Shown: one piece after another, positions 24,510 through 36,430 of the stretch | Numbering within the stretch: position 1 is the stretch's first letter | Layout: each line of letters begins with the position of its first letter | From: Triops longicaudatus | Lineage: Eukaryota > Arthropoda > Branchiopoda > Notostraca > Triopsidae | DNA: 64,000 bases | Direction of reading: 5' to 3' | Assembly: GCA_022885665.1 (NCBI GenBank) | Contig: JAGQDJ010000037.1 | Location: 62,001-126,000 of the forward strand | Notes under the pieces: generated by a model | Databases searched by the model: none | Seen by the model: only the letters and a program-made list of their open reading frames with translations | What the model was told of the DNA's origin: nothing | Program-made: the position numbers and the translations under genes

Positions 24510-25870
24510 TTATGACTGCATGGCCGGCCGGGCCTCCACGGCTTCCAACTTTTCGTTTGTACTCGCAAAGCCAGTTCCACCCTGAAAATAAAAAATAAAT
24601 CGACAAAATAAACAATAACACTCAGTGAATTTCCAATTTTACTTTCCTTAAAAAATACTTAAAAACATTACCCGTTGCATAACGATGATATCGCTTTCAC
24701 TGAGTTTTTCAGACGTCAAGGGATTGATCATATCCTTTTTTATGATTTTTTCAACGCAATCCATTGTCACCACATCACCACTACATGAGAACTATGTTAA
24801 CAAAAATAACTAAAAAATAAAGATAAATTACGATGGCTTTAGGACGGCGCACGGTACAGAGTTACTCAATATATCACGTGTAATGGGACACATGTACCGT
24901 ATTTTTTTGCTAATAATTGACTTTGTCCCAGAGCTGGTACTAGCGTCGTCATCCGGTGCTAATGTGAATTTCACTGGAATAAGGTCTTTCAATTTGATGG
25001 GTTTTCCACTCATGGGGCAATAGACGTTTTGGTCCTAGTAAAGATTTAATAGTTAAATGAATTTTGCTTTTTTATATAGAGAATTACAGGTTTTTTTAGG
25101 TAAACTGGCTTGGAATCTGGTGTCTGCGAAGGAACCCAAAAACTCGGTAACTGTTTCGACTTATCCGTTGCCATATTGGAAATTGAAGCCTCTGTGGGTT
25201 TCGAAGCTTGACTGTTCCTAACACCCTTTTCATTTGCCAAGAATTTTTCAACCTTCGACCGGTGCTCCGCTGCAGCAAGCTCCGCTTTCTCGGCCTACCC
25301 CAGAAATATTTATGAAATCTATAGTTTTTTTTGGAGCAATATTTCTATACCACACGAGCTAGAGACTTTGACTGACTTTTATTGAATGATTCTGATACGA
25401 GGTTAAAATGAACAATGAATATGTTCAACGCTTACATGAAACAAAGAACATTTAATTCAAAATCTAGAATTATGTAGAGATGACATAAACGTGTTTTAAG
25501 TTTCATAAAAAAAAGTAAGGAGCGCATACTTCTTCACGTTGCTTTTGCTTCTGGTATTCTTTGACCTTTCTACTGTTTTCGTTCTTTTTAGCAATTATAT
25601 ATTCCAACATGGCTTCTTTATCGAACAAATGTCCTTCGGGTCTGTAAGAGAAAGTATTAACAATATAAAAAGACGCATTATATAAAGATATTACGTTATA
25701 ACAGGGTTTTTGCAAGGCTGAAGCGTCAATGAGCAACAATCAAATTCTTTGATCGAATCTTTTCCCAAACGTGCCTTTAGGGAACCGAAACCGGACGCTT
25801 TAGCATCTTTTTGCTTTTCATGATATGTGTAAACAGCTCCTGCGGTGCTGTTTCGAGCGTGGCGAGTCAT
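24510..25870 (-). CDS. NOSIP: NOSIP, U-box-like E3 ligase / nitric oxide synthase-interacting protein
   Basis: Six exons (25870-25695, 25641-25530, 25294-25088, 25034-24832, 24780-24672, 24581-24510) give 292 aa; human NOSIP has 301. The N terminus MTRHARNSTAGAVYTYHEK is diagnostic. A split U-box follows (CCSLTLQPCKNPVIT with PEGHLFDKEAMLEYI), then a Lys/Glu coiled region and LPSFWVPSQTPDSKP. The second U-box half carries CPMSGKPIKLKDL, MCPITRDILSNSVPCAVLKP and DIIVMQRGGTGFA, with RPAMQ at the end. NOSIP is a nuclear and cytoplasmic E3 ligase that also associates with late spliceosomes. It lies 231 bp downstream of POLD1 on the same strand. Confidence 0.94.
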
Positions 25871-25886
25871 TTTTATATTTTAAATG

Positions 25887-25892
25887 TTTATT
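25887..25892 (-). terminator. Candidate poly(A) signal of POLD1
   Basis: This AATAAA (minus strand) is 209 bp past the POLD1 stop and the only canonical hexamer I see in the gap. It ends 16 bp before the NOSIP start codon, so POLD1 transcripts would run across the NOSIP 5' leader. Confidence 0.45.
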
Positions 25893-26101
25893 ACAAAATA
25901 CACTTGTGCAAAACAATTCTTCACTCGTACGAGGTGGCAAAACAAACTTGAGCGCCACCAAGCGCTTAACATTAACATCAGCTGGCGCCAATTTTAAATG
26001 TATCATATGGTTTTCATCACGTTTGTCATAGCGCTAAGCAACATTAGTGTAACTTCAAAACATAATTCCAAAAAGGACTAAGTCAGTGGGTTGTTTAAAC
26101 C

Positions 26102-29100
26102 TCACCACGTCAGGCTAGGCGGTCCAAATCTGTGCATGAGGCCTTCTTGTTCCTGCAGATCTTTACGGACTTTAGTTCTCATGTAAAAGATGGGGCAATC
26201 CCGACTGAAAAAAAATAAAAATAATTCTTACAAAATCTCGTTTTAAAGAATACAGTTAAAATGGTACGGACGAAGTGGTCTTACTTTGTGCACAGCACGT
26301 CTTCGTGAAGGCTACCTTGACACCTTTGACATTCTGTCCATAATCGGGCAAATTTCTCTTCCATGACTTGCAATAGCGACACTTCTTTCAGGTAAACGTC
26401 TGCTTCTTTCACTCGGCAATACTGGCAAACGGCCAAGTGTTGTTCTTTAGCGGGTAAAGGAACCTTACAACCTAGACAAGTCTCAATCTTCTTCGTGAAA
26501 CCGGCCAACCCGCCCACTTTCGAGACAGTTTTCGACTTGGTTAACGTATGGTCTCCACCTAAAAATAAAACATGGTAAATGTAAAGGAACTTATCAAAGA
26601 GAAGCTAAAATTCAACTTTAATAAATTCCAACAAATTTCAAAATTTTCTATAAATTCCAATAAATTTATACTTAGAAAGCTTTAATACAAATAATAAAAA
26701 TTTTACGACTCAGTTAAAAAAAACCCAACAAGTATAAACAGTTAACAAGCATCAACAAGTATTTCGAACTGATACGTACGTAATAATATGGATTCTGCTT
26801 TCGATCCAAGAATAGGTTCAAAGATTCTCAGTAACGGTTTGGAGAGCTGATTTTCCAGATAATAAGTGGCATCAATGGGAACGTTGTGTTCCAGGACGTA
26901 AATGGGATCTTCGGCTTTCATGTACGCGGGTGTATTCTTCGCAGCGCAGATGATAACGTACGGTACACGATCGCCCAATTTGGGCGCCGTTCCAGCGTCG
27001 CGTTTGCGCATTTTGTGCGCCAATTCCACATGAGCTTGTTTTGCTTGGTACTCTTTGTCCGTTTTGGTGAGCTCTTTCGTGATCACCAACTGCGAGATAT
27101 CGACTCGATTGCAAAGCAAATCCGAGATCGTTTCCTTAACGAAGTTCACAGCTCCATCGGGGTCTCTATAACAAAGGGATATCGATAAAAGCTCCAATTC
27201 CAATTTTTGTAGGTTCATGTACCTGTCCATCAAGATTTTCTGCAAACACGTGTTAATCAGATTCGCTACTAAAGGACAGTTGTCTCGTCGTACAGTTTCA
27301 ATGCCTTTGCAATCCATTTTGTCAAACTTCTCAGGTTTGGTGAAGTACAGACCAGCGTAACGTTTCTTGTTAATAAGCAAATACGGGAAATACACCTACG
27401 AAACACAATTAGTAAATGAATGGAGGATTAGATCCAAACGCGACTCTCTACACTGATCAATCAGCAAACTGATTTGGCTGATTTATTGAAAATATATACG
27501 CAAAACTAGTTAGACGAACTTCTGAAACTTTTATGAAATTTTGAAATGACGCAAACAAACTCATTTCAGCTAAATACGGGAAATATGAATACTGAAAACT
27601 GTTAAAAATTATTATTGGAAATCATTGAAAAAATATTAAAAGAATATCAAAAATGCTAATTAAATTCATTTTTGAATGAAATTACGTCGTAACCAACATT
27701 TTAACGCATTGTTATGTAAGTAATTTATAGTTAATTACCTTTTCGAATTCTAGTTTGATGGGCTTAATAAACTTGGACGATACATAATCTGCAGCTTCTT
27801 TGCCTAGTTTCATGGCTTCGGCGACTGTGGTGACGCCAAAACGCACCATGACTGAATCCGTGTCACCATAAATAACCTAACAAATTAAAACAAATTAATT
27901 TGTATTATTTTTCAAGCAAGTTAGCAAGTACTTTAGCATCAAACTGGTAGCCGTTTTCGACTTTGAATTTGGCCTCGACTTCCATTCTGGTTTGTTCGAT
28001 CATCATGCGTCCAAACGCTGTTACACTCTACAAAACGAAACAAAAGAATCATTACGTAAAGAAACTCGCTAGTCATAAAAGCTTTCTGAATCAAACCTGT
28101 GAGATTTCCAAGCACGGTAGCTTGCCAACTTGCGCTCCAGTAAAACCGTACACAGAATTGGCGCTGATTTTCAATGCTAACTGACGGCCATCCAAGACTT
28201 TTCGCCGGAATGGATCCGTTTCCACGGCCAATTCGTTTTTCGCTTTCTTACGCGCGGCCAGCAAGTTCTCCAGAATGTCCGGTAACAAGCCTTTGCGTAC
28301 CGAAGACTTTACAAAGTAATTCCCAGAAGGAGTTTTGATAAACTGATCCGCGGTCACACTAGAAAATGAATACAGTAAAATATCGTTATAGCGTACACTA
28401 GTTATGACGAACAATCGGTTAAGCATACAAGGTCCACAGGTCCCGGCGAAACCCCTTTTAAATATAAGTGCAAAACACCAAGAAGACTCGTTTTTACCTT
28501 TCGGTATCTTTAACGCTAAGCAAGGTCGTGTAGCACAAATTATGGGCCATCATGATGGACGGATACAGCGAACTGAAATCCAACGTCGCAATGGGAACGT
28601 CGTAATAGCCTTTATTGGGCTCGATAACGGTAGCGCCCTCGTACTCGTCACTGCCGTCTCCTTTGTGTACTGGCATCAAATAGCCTTCCTCTTTCGCCTG
28701 AAGAAGAAATAAATAAATAACAATAAATAAATTTATAAAATATAGATGCAAAGAAATAAAATCTACACTTGCATTTTTCATTAAATTCAAGGTAAACGTG
28801 CTTATACGACGCAAAATAACTGAAAACTTTAGAATATCTTACTTTCCGCAATAGTTGAGAAACGACTTTGATTTGCTGGCCTCGCGTTTGCAAATAAGAT
28901 AAAGGAACGCCAGTTACACGGGCCATTTCCATCGAATTGATGATACACATGAGCTTTTCGAGGAGTCTTAACGGCAAGCATGCGTCTTTTAAGCAATACA
29001 CGGCAAGCCTAATAAGAGCATTTTGTGCCAAATAGTTCAGAGATTTTTTTTTTTTTTTTTTACAAATAATACCTTCGCCTGCTCTGGGCGTTTCCTTCTT

Positions 29101-31344
29101 GTAGTTCGCTAATAATCGAGTGATGCACGTCTTCTTTTTGTTCTTGCAGGAAATGGAAGCTAACAGCGTTGAGGGTGTATGAACGCAACTTGTAATCTCT
29201 TACCAAAAGCTGACAAAAATACAACATTAAATTCTGGCATAACGACGCAATGTTCGAGCCGTAAATTGTTAATTTCCATGATTTTTTTAAATAAAAAAAA
29301 AAAACAGAAGTGAAAACTTACGAGCAAAAGGTCGAAAACGACGCGGCCTTCTGTGTTAATGCTTTTGTTTTCCCTTCGGCCCATTTGCTTACTCTGCAGC
29401 ACAGTTTCTTTGATCACAGACCTGCAAAATATTTTCCAAAAATAAAATTTCCCCTGAAATGACAGACGAAACAAGAAAAACCTTACGGAAGGTCTTTAAT
29501 ACGTCCAAGGAATGGAAAATTCTTGATTCCAAGATGACGAGCGCGGTTCAGAAGATACGGCAAATCGAAATTGTTGATATTGTAACCTGTAATAATGTCT
29601 GGGTCCACTTCTCGCACAAAATCTGCCCATTTCTGTTGCACCAATCGAGAAAATAAGATTCAATCGTCCAGAAAAGCAAGATTTTCTTACCGTTAGCACT
29701 TCTTCCTCTTTTTCATAACAAATAACTTGCGATCCAACAATAGGCGCACATTCTCCCAGGGTTATGACGTTTCGTATAAATGGGTCTTGTTCTCCTTGGT
29801 GTACAACCATGCTTGCGATTTGAATCACGCGGTCTTTGTCCGGTTCGGGGAAAATGCCTTTGCGACCAGCACATTCAATATCGAAAGACAAGATGCGAAA
29901 AGGTGCTACGTCGGCCCAAACGCCTTCAGGAGCGTGCGAAATGAGTTTGTTATACGGAACGTCAACTTCCAATTGGCAACGACTGATATGCTTTAAGCGA
30001 CTGCTGGCGGAATCTCGCAAACTCCAAGAACGAGGTGGAAGCTCTATCCAACTGCAACCCACCATTTGCGTATCTACCATAAACCTGTGTAAAACAAATG
30101 AAAATTCGATAAGTATATAAATATTTAAATAAATATGGCACATTGTGATGAAAATACATATAAGTATAAAGTAAACATAAGTAAATGATGAAAATCTACT
30201 TATTTGATGTATTTCTTTTTTCTTATTACTTTCTTTTCAGGTGTAGAAACGAAAATACTACAGAATAGTACATTTATTTTATTTATTGCATTCTTTCTTC
30301 GTTTTACTTCCCGCGTAAAGATGTAAGAAAATATAATTCAAAGAAAAAAATATAATTATAATTGAAATTTATAGAAAAAGGACAAAACTGGAGTCATTTC
30401 TTACCGAATTTCAAAGTCAATGTTGCTTTCAAAAGCTTGGTAACTGAAAGCATTGAAGGGTGCAGCTATTTCTCCTCTTTCGAGTAAACGTTTCGCTGCT
30501 GGAATGAGCTTTGGTAACGCTAATGTGATTTTGATAAAAGAAGATTTGTTCGTGCCATGGTAACCGTACATGGATTGCTTTTGGACGATGTCAATCGCCA
30601 AGACAGCTTGATTTAAGCCTTGGTTCTTTCCCTACGAGTAAAAATAGGCGTTAGTGTTACTTTAACGATTCATTTTTATAAACTCGTGCAGAAAAGCAGG
30701 TTTTGAACCTTCATATCCGCAATAAGCGCTTTGTTTAACGCGTCCTGGAAATCTTTGCAGCGACTTTCGGGAAAACCGGACGGAGATGCCACGTAAAAGT
30801 AAGGTGAATACCCATGGACATGGCAACACACTGAATTGCCTCCACGGGTGACTCCATAAAGCTTTACGATCGGACAAGGGCCGTGGAGAGACCCGGGAGC
30901 ATCGTTAATATGGACATCTAAGGAACGAAACAATAAAATACGTAAAAATTCAGTTTAATTAAACTTTAGAAGACTCCCACTACACCTGCAACGTAGTAAT
31001 CTAGATCAATTTGATGGAAAATCAGTGCCTCATTTTTTGGATTCATTTCTGGCGGTGGTGGCCGGCTCCATTTTACGCTAGTGACTTTAGTTTCAGGTCC
31101 CTGCTAAAGATACAAGAATTTATAGTATTTATTAAAATAGTTTTACAACACAATAGAATCTCACCTCTCCCGTAAGATGTTCAGAGTCTCGTTCTTCTTC
31201 TTGCTCAGCGTCTAATCGGTCCATTAAAGCTAAGGCTTCCTCAAACTCAGACGGATCTTCTTCTTCCATTTCTGCACCTCGGATTTTCTTGGCTGGAGGA
31301 CCAGAATTGCCTCGATTCATGGCCGGTTTTTTCATGGAGTCCAT
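26102..31344 (-). CDS. POLD1: DNA polymerase delta catalytic subunit
   Basis: Seventeen exons join in frame to 1,101 aa (human 1,107): 31344-31165, 31100-30986, 30917-30709, 30631-30405, 30084-29691, 29632-29487, 29421-29322, 29209-29073, 29008-28843, 28697-28498, 28358-28097, 28027-27932, 27876-27739, 27395-27223, 27165-26780, 26558-26285, 26204-26102. The exonuclease motifs are intact: FDIE (Asp312, Glu314), GYNINNFDLPYLLNR, and YCLKD. Polymerase motif A is LDFSSLYPSIMMAHN (Asp598), motif B KISANSVYGFTG and motif C YGDTDSVM (Asp749, Asp751). The C terminus has CysA (CLGC, CQYC) and CysB (CQRC, CTNRDC), the latter expected to hold a 4Fe-4S cluster. It is the main lagging-strand replicase, with proofreading, and acts in the nucleus with PCNA. 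All catalytic residues seem present. Two introns have GTT donors. Confidence 0.97.
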
Positions 31345-32108
31345 TTTTCAGCTTAATTGTACACGGTGATACGAAAACGACTGTTGAATTAGTCGTCTTA
31401 GCAAGTCAAACTAAGTTGTTTTGTGTGCAATCACATGGCAAAACCGCGCTCACGTTTCTTTGTTTTTTGTTAGGCAACATTGTCAGATTTATTATTTTGT
31501 AGTTTAGCGAAATAGCTTTAATTAATTCCGGAGCTGAGTAATAGCAAATAAGACTATTTTTAAGGGCTCTTTCATATTTTTTTAATTATGCACGTTTTAA
31601 GAAACAGCGTAAATCAGGAAGAGGCTCTAATTTTCGTAACGCCTATGTTTCGGGGAAGGACGTCTATGTCTGAACGGCTTTCTTTTCCTTCTTCTGCCAA
31701 TATCAGTCCGTACCTAAAAGAATAGCAGTTAGCAGGACAGATATGTCGAAGGAGCATACTCCACTAATCTAAGATGCCCGATCCAAAACTCGACTATCAG
31801 CCTTTAAACATTCCTGTAAACAAGCGGCAGCTCTGGAAATTCGTAATTTGTAATTTCCCGCTTCTTCTCATACGATTCCCCGTCGCCACTTCCCGCTTTT
31901 TCTTGGCCACAGCCCATTAGCCATTTTATTTTTGCTTGACAATTAAAACTTCGGTTAAGAACCATAGTTTCACCTAGTTTCGTATATTACAAGGTCATTT
32001 GCTTGAGACTAAACAGCACTGTTATAAAAAGGGGCCTTTTAAAACAAATAAATTTTTATACAGCGTTCTATACAGTGTTTTTCTCGTCAAAACCATTGAT
32101 AAGATCAT
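31345..32108. other. Spacer: POLD1 upstream region and SLX4 3' end
   Basis: This holds the POLD1 promoter side and the SLX4 3' UTR. A minus-strand AATAAA at 31925-31930 lies about 180 bp past the SLX4 stop and is its likely poly(A) signal. A short inverted repeat (ACGACT, then AGTCGT) lies near 31379-31398. No RNA gene is seen. Confidence 0.5.
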
Positions 32109-35100
32109 TCATCGTTTGGCTTTTTTAACTTTCTCGGCAGCGGTTTTCTTTTTCGGTGAATTACTCTTCCGCCTTCGTCTATTATTCGTCATACGAAACG
32201 TTATGCACTATCAAAACAAGAGAATTAAGTCCAACTGGGTTAATACTACAAACTACACAAATTACCTGCTCATCCAACCAATCCATAAGCTGGTTGGGTT
32301 TAGCTCGGATTCCCGCTTTCCGCATATCGGCTAACAGTGTTTCAAACGGAATCGGTTCGTACTGCAACACTCGGTTCCACAAATCCGGCTTTCCTTTAAT
32401 GAACGCATAAAAGCGTGCATCTATATCCCCACTCGACGTACCTATAACAGCGCGAAAACTAAAGTTTACCACCTTTTGTTCTGATATTAGAATTACAGCG
32501 TACTTGGCATTTCCGAATCTTCAAAATCCTCAAAATCCAATGCAAGACATTCTTCCTGAATTTCGCTTGTTTGACTGCTACTCATTAAATCTTCCTCGTC
32601 CGAATCTGCATCGGGAATGGTGGGCAAGGTTCCCGTAGGATTAGCTGTCTCGGCAAAACTATTTTCCGACTCACTATCCGTTATCCATGGATGCGTCGAG
32701 TCGTAAATGTGATTAAGCATTTTAACCGCGTTTTTACGCCTCAAAGGCTTCAAACCAAACTTGTCCAATTCCCTCTGCAAATTAAAAAAAAAATATATTA
32801 GTAAATTAGCAAGAAATTTGTAAAAAAATTGAAATAAAATAAATACACAAAATACTACAGTAACGTGAGAACGACAAATTAGAATTATTTTCTATTCTTG
32901 TTTTACTTTTAATTCAGGCGTGGGCATTTCTTGATAATTCGGCAACGGCGTCACCGCAGTTTCGGTTCTTTTCCGCTTTTTGTTCGGCTCCGGTTCCGGG
33001 GTTCGATAAGCAACGTTCGATGTACGACTTTGGCCATTTAACCCACTTTTTTCTCTTCTAATGGACGAAACCGGCGAGTCAGGCAACGCAGGTTCGTTCT
33101 CACTTCTCCATAAGACGCTATCATTGACATCGAAACCGACATCAGGCGTCGAACTTTGTTGGGCAATTCTCGGAACCGAACCTTTCGACGTGGGCGTTTT
33201 GAATTCTGCAACAGCTTGCGTTGCTCCATTTCGGTTACCGGCTTCCAAATCCGGCGGTGGAGCTTCGGACAGCTGCAATTCATCGTAATAGCCCTGTTCG
33301 TCAAATCCCTCCCACACGTTACTCAAATTCTTTGAAAAGTTCGGTGTTCGCTCCCGACACATGTTCGAAGTTACATTACTGCAATCATCTCGGAGTACTT
33401 CAATGGGAGATAAACTCAATCTTCCTTCGTTAAGCCCCGGTGAATTATTTTTAGCTTCTGAGCTGCTTGGAGTACGCGGCTCGCTGATAATTTCTGGCGT
33501 ACTCTGCGTCAAGTCTACAATATTCTTATCGTCTGTTTCGAGAATATCTTCAATAACTTGCAAACTTTCGGGAGATGATTGCTTTTCTTGAGACAGTTTC
33601 AAATTTTGGCTCAAATTTTCAATAGAGTTTCCTTCTGAATTTATTTTCTGTCTTTCGGAGATCGATTTCGAGTTTGAAGAGTCTTCAGGATCGGAATCGC
33701 AGAACAAGTCAGGAGAAGAGCAATTTCGGGAATTTTTCTCATCCTCGCAAAAAGAATTTACTGGTTCTATGGGTTGGACGCCTTCCAGCTCGTCAATTAA
33801 GCCAATTAGGGCGTATTTCTGGGAATAGTACTTCAAAACCGCCTTTTCTGGCTGGTTTAGCGAGCTAACTTGGGTAAAACCGGCATAAACGTAAAGGAGC
33901 AATGCTAAAGCTGTTGAATGTGGCAAATGCGTCCAATAAAGCACCTTTTCGTCGGTATCAGTATAGAGATCTTGCAGTATCAATGGAGCTCTGACTTGCA
34001 GTACCAGTTGATGTGCATAAAGTACTTGAGAATCTTGCGTTTTGATGACGATATCGCTGTACGTAGGATTGTTGACATATTCTTTCCAATCAAAGGCCAG
34101 AGTTTCGAGATGTTTTGCGTCAGACTTTGATGCAGCTTTGGTATCAGTTTTTAATTCGTCCTGGCATTGGAAGCCGTTACCGTAAACGGTGTTAGTAGTC
34201 TGACGATCGCTATCAAGTGCTTTTGGTGAATGTATGGTCGTTTCTGCAGTATTTTCTTTACACAAGTCTTCTAACGCTGCCTGTGTGGCTCCGCAACTTA
34301 AAGAATAATCTAGTCTCACGGATTTTCTGGCCGGTGGGTTCTTTCCCTTAAGAAGAAAATAAATAGTTTAAATCAGACGAAGAAACGAGTAAACAAAAAT
34401 ATTCTAATAAATTATTCTAAGATAAGTTATCATAGCTCTGGAGGCTCGTTTTTACGTTGATAATTCACGCGCAAGTATTTATCTACGTATGAGTAATTAA
34501 TAAAAGCGTAAATTTACAGGAGATGGCAAGCGTCCAGGAATTTGCGACCAATGGAAAAGATTCGCGTTTTCTTTGCTGGATTTTGTAGGGGAAACAAACG
34601 GTCGCAATGCAGGGACGTAGAATTCTTCCTTTTCTGGGCAACTTTTCTGCGACAGATTCCATAATATTTTTTCCTAGAACAAAAAGAAAATTATAATCCG
34701 GTGCAAACTAGTATTTTTAAAGAGAAAAATACTTCAACACAATGAGTTTTTAGATAATCCGATTTTAGTTGCTTTTCTTGCAGTAATGGATGCGTTTCCA
34801 GTTGCGGCAATTCTTCAGACAAGATTTCGGTAATTCTTTCGCTTAAAACTCTTTGCCTGTCTTCGGACGATCGTTTAAGCAATGTAAAATCTTCCGGTTT
34901 TAGGTTCTTTTTCTTCCTTCGCACTGGCTGAGGTTGAACAAAAGAAGCTAAGAAAGCACTTCTAACTTTCTAATAAAATCATTTAAGTTCCAATTTTTCA
35001 GAAATTCACGAAACCGGTGTACTTCTTTTTCCTCTTCCTCCTCACGTTTTTGAATAACTTGTTCTCCTAATCCTTCTTCGACCAATAACGCTTCTTCCTT

Positions 35101-35973
35101 TTGCAAGGCTTCGATTTTGGCATGTTCTAACGAAACCGATAAAGCCAAAGCCATTTGCAACTCGTTTTCGTCCACAGCCATCGTCTTAGAAGTGCGTTTT
35201 CCCTGAAAAACGGAAGAAACATTTTTAAGAAAACTTCCGATTGTTCCCATTTTTAAGTTATCCCTATTTTCTATTCAATTTTATTAACCGTAAGCAGCTA
35301 TTTTAATTGTTTATTTCAATTTATAATAGCATTTTACAGTTTTTATTTATTTACTTAACATTTTACTTTTGATTTAGGCGGAGCTTGTGGAAAAGCTGGA
35401 AAACCTAAGGATTTTCGTTCTTCTGCTTGCTTTTCTTGTAACTCAAGGGCACATTTAACGCCTTTAGTGTACAAACCATGAGTATTGGCACAAGACTTGA
35501 GATGAGTTTGGTGAAGGCTTTTCGTCTTGAAACGTCTCCCGCACATTGGACATGGTAAATTAAGCTCCGTTTCTTCCGAAGACACATTTGCGGTCGTGTT
35601 TATAGAAGAATTGGCAGTAGGCGTTGAGTTCTTCGAAAGGTTATCATCACTCACATGCTTGGCTCGATCATTTATGCTTGAACATGAAGTTTCAGGATCT
35701 TTGGAGCTTTTCGTTGCTATTGAGGTGCTTGAAAGAGTAGCTTGACTAGTACTGATGCAATTGGTAACGTTCCTTGACAATAATATATACTCTGAATAAC
35801 GTCAAAATCCAGACTAATAATGTTTGTAGTTACTTCTTGCGTTCAGTAACGAAAATAGGTTGGAAATCATCAGCACTGTCATTTAAAAGTTGGCTCTGCG
35901 TTGAACCTTGCGAAGATAAGGTGTTTTGACTACGTTTACGGGACAATTTACTAGTCTTTTTAACAGTGGCCAT
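32109..35973 (-). CDS. SLX4: SLX4 structure-specific endonuclease scaffold
   Basis: Nine exons give about 1,040 aa: 35973-35834, 35772-35367, 35202-34960, 34927-34733, 34673-34518, 34346-32907, 32774-32504, 32441-32266, 32207-32109. Domains in order: one UBZ4-type zinc finger (Cys121, Cys124, His137, Cys141 in CPMCGRRF...); a UIM-like helix at about 193-210 (ENELQMALALSVSLEHA); a BTB domain at about 466-560 (YSDIVIKTQDSQVLYAHQLV); a SAP-like motif (ELDKFGLKPLRRKNAVKML); and the C-terminal SLX1-binding domain (DLWNRVLQYEPIPF to DWLDEQCITF) with a basic tail. SLX4 gathers SLX1, XPF-ERCC1 and MUS81 to cut branched DNA in crosslink repair and recombination. It is shorter than human SLX4 (1,834) and has one finger rather than two. 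The exon 2 acceptor is weak, and the exon 4 donor may be six bases earlier. Confidence 0.88.
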
Positions 35974-36094
35974 CTGAAAATGAAGAAACGGACAATGTAC
36001 GTTAGGGCAGTGACTAAATTTTGTATTTATAACTCACATTACAACAGTTTGACGAAAGATCAATGCAAGTCTGCTAGGAATAATACAATAAAAA
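35974..36094 (-). promoter_or_regulatory. Intercistronic gap ending in a splice acceptor at the SLX4 start
   Basis: Reading on the minus strand, the 121 bp between the COX6C-like stop and SLX4 end in CGTTTCTTCATTTTCAG directly followed by the SLX4 ATG. No AATAAA is present in the gap. This is either the acceptor of a 5' UTR intron or a trans-splice acceptor of an operon-like pair. Confidence 0.5.
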
Positions 36095-36430
36095 CTACGA
36101 AGTTTGAGGCTGGTTGGACGTTTCTCGTTCTTCTGGTTGTGGTTTTCGTTGAAGCTCTGCTATAAGCCTCTCCCTTTGCTTTTCCTTCTCAGCTTCAACT
36201 GCAATTACGTTTTTCTCAAAGAAAATTTCGAATCTCTTGCCAACTACAAAACTTTCGAAATAGAAGAGTTAAATTTAGTGTTATTATACTTATTGTTATC
36301 TTTCGCATACTTACTCGTACAGAAAGCCGAATCCTACTGCTAAACCTAAGGCTTTTAACGCGAAACGGTGGCTAGCTTTGGCCGCAGGTGTACCTCGTGC
36401 TTGACGCGGTTTACGAAAATCCTGGGACAT
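36095..36430 (-). CDS. Small single-pass membrane protein, COX6C-like
   Basis: Two exons (36430-36315, 36251-36095) encode 90 aa. A basic N terminus (MSQDFRKPRQARGTPAAKAS) is followed by one membrane segment (ALKALGLAVGFGFLYDFVVG, about residues 25-44) and a charged helical tail (EAEKEKQRERLIAELQRK). Size, Lys-Pro-Arg start, single helix and the LYxFxV stretch resemble cytochrome c oxidase subunit 6C of the inner mitochondrial membrane. The similarity is weak and other small respiratory subunits fit the same outline. The 63 bp intron gives a continuous frame only with the acceptor at 36252-36253. It lies 121 bp upstream of SLX4 on the same strand. Confidence 0.6.

Noticed and set aside
31588..31725. 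45-aa plus-strand ORF starting MHVLRNSVNQEEAL
   Set aside because: It lies between the POLD1 start and the SLX4 3' end, has no signal peptide, splice partner or poly(A) signal of its own, and is within chance length.
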